From UBA1801 sp035353395 (lineage in GTDB: Bacteria > Acidobacteriota > Holophagae > Holophagales > Holophagaceae): a stretch of 64,000 nt of DNA. The stretch is from assembly GCA_035353395.1 (NCBI GenBank), contig DAOPZL010000004.1, positions 33,925 to 97,924 on the forward strand, given 5' to 3'. Made by a program: the position numbers and the translations under genes. The notes beneath the pieces are model-generated. The model was not told the DNA's origin, did no database searches, and was given only the letters and a program-made list of their open reading frames with translations. Positions 58,944 through 64,000 of this stretch are shown piece by piece. How positions within the stretch are numbered: the first letter of the stretch is position 1; each line of letters begins with the position of its first letter.

Positions 58944-61120
58944 GTGACTTCTCCCTGGACGATCCCAGCTTCTACGAAGATTTCCTGGTGGAGGCGCAGG
59001 AGCACTTCGAGCTCATCGAGCAGAACTTCCTGACCCTGGAGGAAGCCCCGGGCGACCTGGACATCCTCAACGGCATCTTCCGCAGCGTGCACACCATCAA
59101 GGGCGCCTCGGGCTTCCTGGGGCTCACCAAGGTGCAGAACCTCTCGCACATCGGCGAGAACCTCCTGGACGAGCTGCGCAAGGGCCGGATGAGCGTGACC
59201 CCGGAGGTGATGGAGCTGCTCTTCGAGACCGTCGACGTCCTGAAGGTGCTGGTCGCCGACGTGGGCGTCAACCTGCGGAAGCAGGGCACGCCCGAGGACC
59301 CGGACATCAGCGGCCTGGTCGGCCGCCTGGAGGCCTTCCGGGACGGCGGCGCCAAGGCCGCCGCGCCCTCCCCCAGGCCGTCCGCAGCCCCCGCGGTCCC
59401 GGAGCTCGACCTCCCCGACCGCCTGCGTGGCCTGGACGCCGCCGCGCGCAAGGCCGTCCGCGAGGAGCTGGACGCCGGCGGCAGCCTCGTGGCGGTGAGG
59501 GTCGAGCTGCAGCCTTCGGTCCTGGGCACCCCGTTCAACCCCATGACCATGATCTCCATGGCGGACCTGGTGGGGAAGCTCGTCCACTCGACCACCCTCA
59601 TGACGCGGTCGCCCCTCCTCGACGACTTCGAGGCGGACCAGTTCGTCTTCGACCTGGTGCTCCTGATCCGGCCCGGCGAATCGGCCGCGTCCGTCAGCAA
59701 GCTCTTCAACGGCGTCAAGAACGTCCGCTGCGAGTACTTCCACCTGACGCCCGAGGGAGTCGTCCAGCTGGAGGCCGAGGTCCCCGCGGCGCCCGCCGTC
59801 CAGGCCCCGGCGGCACCCGTGCCCGCGCCCGGACCCGACGTCCAGGCCGCCCTCGAGGCCAGGAAGGCCCAGGCGCCGCAGGCCCCGGCCAAGGCCGACA
59901 AGGGCAGCGACACCATCCGGGTCAGCCAGGCGAAGCTCGACACGTTCATGAACACCGTGGCCGAGCTGATCATCAGCAAGACCATGATCAACCACATCGT
60001 GGAGCAGTTCGAGGCCCTGGAGCTCACCGGCACCCAGGACGACCTGGTGAAGGAGCTTCGGAAATCGAGCGTCTACCTGGACCAGGTCAGCAAGGAGATC
60101 CAGTCCTCCGTGCTCAGCATCCGCATGGTGCCCGTGAAGACCATCTTCACGAAGTTCCCCCGCATGCTGCGCGACCTGGCCAAGGCCAGCGGCAAGAAGA
60201 TCGAGCTCCAGATGGTCGGCGAGGAGACGGAGATCGACAAGAGCCTCATCGAGGAGCTGGGCGATCCCCTGATCCACCTGATCCGCAATTCCGCCGACCA
60301 CGGCGTCGAGGCCCCGGACGTCCGCGTCCGGCAGGGGAAGCCGGAAACCGGCATCGTCACCCTCCGGGCCCGCCACGAGGGCGACTCGGTCCTCGTGGAG
60401 ATCGAGGACGACGGCAAGGGCATCGACCCGGCCGTCATCCGCAGGAAGGCCCTGGAGAAGGGCCTGATCACCCAGGAACGGGCCGACACCATGTCCGACG
60501 AGGAAGCCGTGGACATGATCTTCCTGCCCGGCTTCTCCACCGCCCAGAAGATCACGGACATCTCGGGCCGGGGCGTGGGGATGGACGTCGTCCGCTCCAA
60601 CGTCCGGCGCCTGAACGGCCGCGTCAGCGTCAAGAGCGCGGTCGGCAAGGGGTCCATCTTCACCCTGAAGCTGCCCCTCACCCTGGCCATCATCGACGCC
60701 CTCCTCATGCGGGCGGGCGGACAGGTCTTCGCGCTCCCCGGCACGGCCGTGGAGGAGACCCTCCTCGTCCCGCAGGACACGATCTCCCATCTCACGCAGC
60801 GCAAGGCCATCAACCTCCGCGGCGAGGTCCTGGGCATCTCCAGCCTGAGGGAACTCCTGCAGTTCCGGGACGCCAGGGGCCAGGAGCCCCGGGAGACCGG
60901 GGCCGACCTCCCCGTGGTCGTGGTCTCCACCCAGGGCCGCCGGATGGGCATCATCGTGGACTCCTTCATGCGCAGGCAGGAAATGGTGATCAAGCCCCTG
61001 GCGCCCTACCTCGCCAGCCTGCCCGGCATTTCCGGAGCCAGCGTCATGGGCGACGGCGGTGTGGTCCTCATCCTGGACCCCGCGGAGCTGATGGCCCTGG
61101 CGGTCCAGGAGGCGTTGTGA
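58940..61120 (+). CDS. cheA: Chemotaxis histidine kinase CheA
   Basis: A 726-residue class II histidine kinase. The HPt domain carries H51 in RSVHTIKGASG. A P2-like domain and an Ala/Pro linker follow. The dimerisation helices (about 330-400) precede the ATPase domain with LIHLIRNSADHGVE (N box), EDDGKGID (G1) and GRGVGMDVVRSNV (G2). A C-terminal CheW-like domain ends it. It phosphorylates the CheY of this operon. The ATG overlaps the triple-CheW stop, and its own stop overlaps the next GTG. Confidence 0.97.
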   Translation: MSDFSLDDPSFYEDFLVEAQEHFELIEQNFLTLEEAPGDLDILNGIFRSVHTIKGASGFLGLTKVQNLSHIGENLLDELRKGRMSVTPEVMELLFETVDVLKVLVADVGVNLRKQGTPEDPDISGLVGRLEAFRDGGAKAAAPSPRPSAAPAVPELDLPDRLRGLDAAARKAVREELDAGGSLVAVRVELQPSVLGTPFNPMTMISMADLVGKLVHSTTLMTRSPLLDDFEADQFVFDLVLLIRPGESAASVSKLFNGVKNVRCEYFHLTPEGVVQLEAEVPAAPAVQAPAAPVPAPGPDVQAALEARKAQAPQAPAKADKGSDTIRVSQAKLDTFMNTVAELIISKTMINHIVEQFEALELTGTQDDLVKELRKSSVYLDQVSKEIQSSVLSIRMVPVKTIFTKFPRMLRDLAKASGKKIELQMVGEETEIDKSLIEELGDPLIHLIRNSADHGVEAPDVRVRQGKPETGIVTLRARHEGDSVLVEIEDDGKGIDPAVIRRKALEKGLITQERADTMSDEEAVDMIFLPGFSTAQKITDISGRGVGMDVVRSNVRRLNGRVSVKSAVGKGSIFTLKLPLTLAIIDALLMRAGGQVFALPGTAVEETLLVPQDTISHLTQRKAINLRGEVLGISSLRELLQFRDARGQEPRETGADLPVVVVSTQGRRMGIIVDSFMRRQEMVIKPLAPYLASLPGISGASVMGDGGVVLILDPAELMALAVQEAL

Positions 61121-62061
61121 ACCCTCCGGCCGCCGACTCTGTCCGCGGGGCCAGGACCAGGGCCGCCGCGGGGGACCGTGTCCCGGAAGCGGTCCGCCAG
61201 TACCTCACCTTCGTGCTGGACCAGCGGACCTACGCGATCCCCCTGGCGGAGGTGGCCGAGATCACCCCCAACCAGGAACTGAACCGCATGCCCCACATGC
61301 CCGGGAGCGTGGAGGGCCTGCTGAAGCTGCGGGGCAACGTCCTCCCGGTGATCAACCTGAGGGTGCGGATGGGGCTTCCGGACACGGAGGCGCGCCTCTT
61401 CGAGAACATCCTGATCCTGGACCTGGACCAGCACCACATCGGGATCCTCGTGGACCAGGTGGCTTCCGTCATCTCGGTCTCCCCCGAGCAGATCACGCCG
61501 GCCGGCCCCCTGCTCCGCGGCGCGGAGGGCGGATGGAGCACCGGCTTCCTGGTCCTCCAGGACCGCGTGGTGGTGGTCCTGGACGCGCGGCAGCTCACCT
61601 CCCTGGGCAGCGCCAAGGCCCGCGCCGCGACCACCGGCAAGGACGACCTCGCCCAGCGCCTGGACCAGGACCTGGAGCAGCTGATCGCCCTGGCGCCCTC
61701 GCGCGCCGAGAGCGATTCCCGCAGGCTGATCCCCCAGATGGAGAACGCCATCTCCCACACCGAGGAGGAGATGGCCAAGGTGGTGGAGCGCATCGAGGCC
61801 ATGCTCGCCAGCGCCGATCAGGCCTTCCACGGGTTGAGCCGCCTCAAGCACGAGGTGATGCTGGGACACCTGCCCGGACAGGAGGCCGCCATCGCCGAGA
61901 TCGAACGGATCGGCGCCCAGGTCCAGGAGCAGATCTTCGAGCTGCTCCAGCGGATCCAGTTCCAGGACATCGCCAGGCAGAAGCTGGAGCGCGTCCTGAA
62001 CCACCTCCGGGGACTCCAGCTGATCGTCGGGCAGAAGTTCCGCGATCCCGGCAGGACGTAG
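61117..62061 (+). CDS. CheW-CheZ fusion protein
   Basis: A 314-residue protein with two parts. Residues about 26-165 are a CheW domain (LTFVLDQRTYAIPLAEVAEI, LLKLRGNVLPVINLRV). Residues about 175-310 are long helices ending in ELLQRIQFQDIARQKLERVL, the CheZ active-site motif with D284 and Q288 aligning with CheZ D143 and Q147. The same phrase occurs in the separate CheZ of this operon. The CheW part should dock to CheA or receptors and hold the phosphatase in the array. The start is GTG overlapping the cheA stop. No CheZ-type C-terminal CheY peptide is seen. Confidence 0.9.
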   Translation: MNPPAADSVRGARTRAAAGDRVPEAVRQYLTFVLDQRTYAIPLAEVAEITPNQELNRMPHMPGSVEGLLKLRGNVLPVINLRVRMGLPDTEARLFENILILDLDQHHIGILVDQVASVISVSPEQITPAGPLLRGAEGGWSTGFLVLQDRVVVVLDARQLTSLGSAKARAATTGKDDLAQRLDQDLEQLIALAPSRAESDSRRLIPQMENAISHTEEEMAKVVERIEAMLASADQAFHGLSRLKHEVMLGHLPGQEAAIAEIERIGAQVQEQIFELLQRIQFQDIARQKLERVLNHLRGLQLIVGQKFRDPGRT

Positions 62062-62080
62062 GCCGGACCGGAATCATCCA

Positions 62081-62150
62081 GGAAGAAGATGGAACCGCGA
62101 ATTCCGCGAATGGGCGCGAAACGAGGATCCGTGTTCGCGGCCAGGGCTTT
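62081..62150. repeat. Intergenic CGCGAA-type repeat
   Basis: GAAGATGGAACCGCGAATT followed by CCGCGAATGGGCGCGAAAC and later TTCGCGG. The opening GAAGATGGA(A/G)CCGCGAA is shared with the copy at 25847. Confidence 0.55.
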
Positions 62151-62177
62151 TCAAGGGCATTCCGCTATTGGGTTTTC

Positions 62178-62277
62178 ATCCCTTTTATCTCTTTCATCCT
62201 TGTTGTTATATTTTTGTAATTGTTGTAAATAAAAAACAATAATTAAACAAAATCAATAGAACAGGGATAAAAGGGAT
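62178..62277. repeat. AT-rich island with long inverted repeat
   Basis: ATCCCTTTTATCTC (62178-62191) is inverted as GGGATAAAAGGGAT (62264-62277), 13 of 14 matching. The 70 bases between are extremely AT-rich, with an inner pair around AATTGTTG and CAATAATT. It contrasts sharply with the GC-rich surroundings and could be a terminator for the chemotaxis operon, a foreign insertion edge or a control region. Confidence 0.6.
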
Positions 62278-62306
62278 AAAGCCGGAAGTCGGATGGATAT
62301 GGCATC

Positions 62307-62335
62307 TTGACAGGCACGTCGTCTATCCACATATT
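62307..62335 (+). promoter_or_regulatory. Sigma-70 promoter of ccdAB with overlapping palindrome
   Basis: A consensus TTGACA (62307-62312), a 17-base spacer and CATATT (62330-62335), 27 bases before ccdA. CACAT-ATTCA-ATGTG (62328-62342) overlaps the -10 and could be the autoregulation operator of the CcdAB complex. This is the best-formed promoter in the window. Confidence 0.65.
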
Positions 62336-62362
62336 CAATGTGCATGAATCATGGAGGAACGG

Positions 62363-62608
62363 ATGCCCTTGGGATATCGACTGGACGCCCCCAAGAAGCC
62401 CGTGAACCTCAGCCTCAACAGCGACCTGCTGAAGATGGGGAAGGACCTGGGCCTGAACCTTTCGAGTGTGGCGGAATCGGCCATCGCCCGGGCCGTCGCG
62501 GAGTCCATGGCGGAACGCTGGCTGGAGGAGAACGCGGAAGCCATCCGGGCCTACAACCATCGCGTGGATGCCCATGGCGTCTTCAGCGACGACCTGAGGA
62601 CGTTCTAG
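62363..62608 (+). CDS. ccdA: CcdA-type antitoxin
   Basis: An 81-residue protein. The N-terminal ribbon-helix-helix part KKPVNLSLNSDLLKMGKDLG would bind DNA; the C-terminus RWLEENAEAIRAYNHRVDAHG is the CcdA-family toxin-neutralising tail. The ATG at 62363 is chosen because GGAGG lies five bases upstream; ATG 62351 overlaps that site. The stop overlaps the ccdB GTG. It represses its own operon and blocks CcdB in known systems. Confidence 0.92.
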   Translation: MPLGYRLDAPKKPVNLSLNSDLLKMGKDLGLNLSSVAESAIARAVAESMAERWLEENAEAIRAYNHRVDAHGVFSDDLRTF

Positions 62609-62925
62609 TGGCCCAGTTCTCCGTCCATGAGAATCCCGACCCCCGCACGAAGGGAGACGTGCCCTTCCTGCTCGACGTGCAATCGAATGTCCTCTCTGTC
62701 CTGGCGTCCCGGGTGGTGGTTCCCCTCTACCGCCCGGAAACCCTCTCCTCGCGAACCATGACGCGCCTGACGCCCACGGTGACGGTCGAGAACAGGTCCC
62801 TGATCGCCATGGTCCCCGAAATGGCGGGCATCCATCAGCGGAACCTGGGCCCCGTCGCGGGGGACCTGTCCGCGGTGAGGCACGAGCTTCTGCAGGCCAT
62901 CGACCTGCTGCTGACCGGATTCTGA
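62608..62925 (+). CDS. ccdB: CcdB-type gyrase toxin
   Basis: A 105-residue CcdB-fold protein: AQFSVHENPDP at the start, PFLLDVQSNVLSVLASRVVVPL, and the C-terminus ELLQAIDLLLTGF. The ending corresponds to the gyrase-poisoning tail of F-plasmid CcdB (WGI) and of the Vibrio form (TGI); here it is TGF, so activity is plausible but unproven. GTG start overlapping the ccdA stop. The pair sits beside an AT-rich island, suggesting acquisition by transfer. Confidence 0.92.
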   Translation: MAQFSVHENPDPRTKGDVPFLLDVQSNVLSVLASRVVVPLYRPETLSSRTMTRLTPTVTVENRSLIAMVPEMAGIHQRNLGPVAGDLSAVRHELLQAIDLLLTGF

Positions 62926-63010
62926 TCATTCCGCAGGACGGAGGGCGGCTTCAGATCCAAGCCACACGGGGGGATGCGAACGAGCCAGGGATCCGTCCGC
63001 CCAGCCATGT

Positions 63011-63071
63011 CTTTTCATTCGCGCAAGCGCGCAGTGCATTCGTGTCATTCGCGGTCCCAGATGCGGTTCCC
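63011..63071. repeat. Intergenic CGCGAA-type repeat (inverted orientation)
   Basis: CATTCGCGCAAGCGCGCAGTG, then CATTCGTGTCATTCGCGGTCC and GCGGTTCCC. On the other strand this reads GGGAACCGC...ACCGCGAATGACACGAATGC...GCGCGAATGA. The rest of the 246-base spacer before asnS (62926-63171) holds nothing else I can support. Confidence 0.5.
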
Positions 63072-63171
63072 GCCTGGGCGACCTGCCCGCTCCCTGCCGT
63101 GATGTGCGTCGCAAGGGCTTCAGCCCGGGCCGAAAAGGCGCCATGATGAAGGGTTGTCTTCGGAGCGCCGC

Positions 63172-64000
63172 GTGAGTATGCCCATCGTCGAAGTCCGTCA
63201 CCTGAAGCAGTACATCGGCCAGACCGTGACCCTGCGGGGCTGGGTCCGCAACGCCCGGACGAGCAAGATCCGCTTCATCGAGCTGAGGGACGGCAGCGGG
63301 TTCGTGCAGTGCGTCTGCAGCGCGGCCGAGGCCGAGCCGGAGGCCTACGAGCTGGCCGGGAAGCTCACCCAGGAGGCCGCCATCACCATCACGGGCCTGG
63401 TCCAGACCCACCCGAAGACCGGGGCCCCGGAGCTCCTGGTGAAGTCCCTCACCCTGGTGGGCGAGAGCGTGGACTACCCCATCACCCCCAAGGAGCACGG
63501 CACGGCCTTCCTCATGGACAACCGCCACCTCTGGCTGCGCAGCAAGCGCCAGTGGGCCATCCTGCGCGTCCGCCACACCCTGGCCAAGGCCATCCGCGAC
63601 TTCTTCGACGGCGACGGCTTCACCCTGCTGGACGCGCCGATCCTCACCCCCTCCGCCTGCGAGGGGACCTCCACCCTCTTCGGCACCCAGTACTTCGACG
63701 AGGGCATGGCCTTCCTGAGCCAGTCGGGCCAGCTCTACCAGGAGCCCGGCCTCGCCGCCTTCGGCAAGACCTACTGCTTCGGCCCCACCTTCCGCGCCGA
63801 GAAGAGCAAGACCCGCCGGCACCTCACCGAGTTCTGGATGGTGGAGCCCGAGGTGGCCTTCGCCCACCTCGCCGACATCATGGTCCTGGGCGAGCGCCTC
63901 ACCAAGTTCATGCTCCAGCGCGTCCTGGAGGACCGCCGGGAGGAGCTGGCCATCCTGGAGCGCGACCTGGCGCCCCTGGAGAACGCCCTCAACGTCACCT
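63172..64000 (+). CDS. asnS: Asparaginyl-tRNA synthetase, N-terminal part (cut by window end)
   Basis: The gene runs off the window after 276 codons. An OB-fold anticodon-binding domain is seen first (YIGQTVTLRGWVRNARTSKI, IELRDGSGFVQCV). The class II catalytic domain follows with motif 2 GPTFRAEKSKTRRHLTEFWM and the FLSQSGQLYQE block. The Asn-specific phrasing EAEMAF-like VEPEVAF fits AsnS rather than AspS. The GTG at 63172 has GGAG six bases upstream; ATG 63178 is the alternative. Confidence 0.93.
   Translation, partial: MSMPIVEVRHLKQYIGQTVTLRGWVRNARTSKIRFIELRDGSGFVQCVCSAAEAEPEAYELAGKLTQEAAITITGLVQTHPKTGAPELLVKSLTLVGESVDYPITPKEHGTAFLMDNRHLWLRSKRQWAILRVRHTLAKAIRDFFDGDGFTLLDAPILTPSACEGTSTLFGTQYFDEGMAFLSQSGQLYQEPGLAAFGKTYCFGPTFRAEKSKTRRHLTEFWMVEPEVAFAHLADIMVLGERLTKFMLQRVLEDRREELAILERDLAPLENALNVT

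Noticed and set aside
62926..63171. Short minus-strand frames downstream of ccdB
   Set aside because: No ribosome-binding site, no recognisable protein, and the region is explained by the CGCGAA repeat.
1..64000. CRISPR arrays, prophage, insertion sequences, tRNA or rRNA genes
   Set aside because: No regularly spaced repeats, transposase, integrase or structural RNA gene could be recognised on either strand.

Overview
The window reads as chromosome of a high-GC, Gram-negative-type bacterium with dense gene packing, many 4- or 8-base gene overlaps and frequent GTG/TTG starts. The mixture of genes (Roadblock proteins, bacterial XPB helicase with its partner, two NtrC-type regulators, a patatin with an outer-membrane barrel, DXP isoprenoid genes, a chemotaxis operon headed by a PilZ gene) fits an acidobacterium of the Holophagae/Geothrix kind. 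That placement is inference from protein flavour: there is no rRNA or tRNA gene here to confirm it. Four runs of exactly 100 N mark scaffold joins. Two of them (8366-8465 and 40593-40692) have identical sequence on both flanks and appear to be artificial. The other two hide real sequence of nuoE and dxs.

Layout. 1-3.2 kb: end of nuoD, a CDGSH iron-sulfur gene, nuoE, nuoF and a DMT exporter. 3.2-11.6 kb (minus): a SNF2 helicase overlapping a SWIM zinc-finger gene, then a degenerate HisA-like protein, a large helical-repeat protein, queA and a Roadblock protein. 11.7-15.6 kb: rpiB, rph and a patatin/BamA-type protein. 15.6-19.8 kb (minus): two glycosyltransferases, a DUF1573 protein and a second DMT exporter. 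19.9-25.8 kb: PilR-like regulator, pseudopilin, yceD-rpmF-plsX, pyrH and a GlcD-type oxidase. 25.8-28.1 kb (minus): two tiny lysine-rich secreted paralogues behind an AT-rich palindrome, and a second NtrC regulator. 28.2-33 kb: a secreted protein, xseB-ispA-dxs and another exported protein. 33-39.6 kb: XPB helicase divergent from an XPB-N-terminal/WYL protein, an ECF sigma factor with a membrane partner, a uracil-DNA glycosylase and a PilZ protein. 39.8-41.1 kb: rplI and an HU gene followed by a duplicated HU tail plus terminator. 41.2-54.2 kb: PilB/GspE ATPase, ABC exporter, Bax-inhibitor protein, two parvulin chaperones, an S4 protein, a YhaM-like nuclease, two conserved unknowns, and a pgpA / FtsX-type permease / LolD-type ATPase / rimO cluster. 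54.3-62.1 kb: an FHA-GAF-adenylate cyclase and the chemotaxis operon. 62.1-64 kb: an AT-rich patch with a ccdAB toxin-antitoxin pair, and the start of asnS.

The most unusual part is the chemotaxis operon PilZ-cheY-cheZ-(cheW)x3-cheA-cheW::cheZ. It encodes two CheZ-type phosphatase modules. One starts with a FliM-like CheY-docking peptide; the other is fused behind a CheW domain, which should place it in the receptor array. Three CheW domains are also joined in one chain. No receptor, cheR or cheB lies in the window. Other points of interest are the paired lysine-rich secreted peptides, a HisA-like protein lacking a catalytic aspartate, the CDGSH gene inside the nuo cluster, the HU-tail duplication with a hairpin-rich spacer, and a dispersed CGCGAA-type intergenic repeat.
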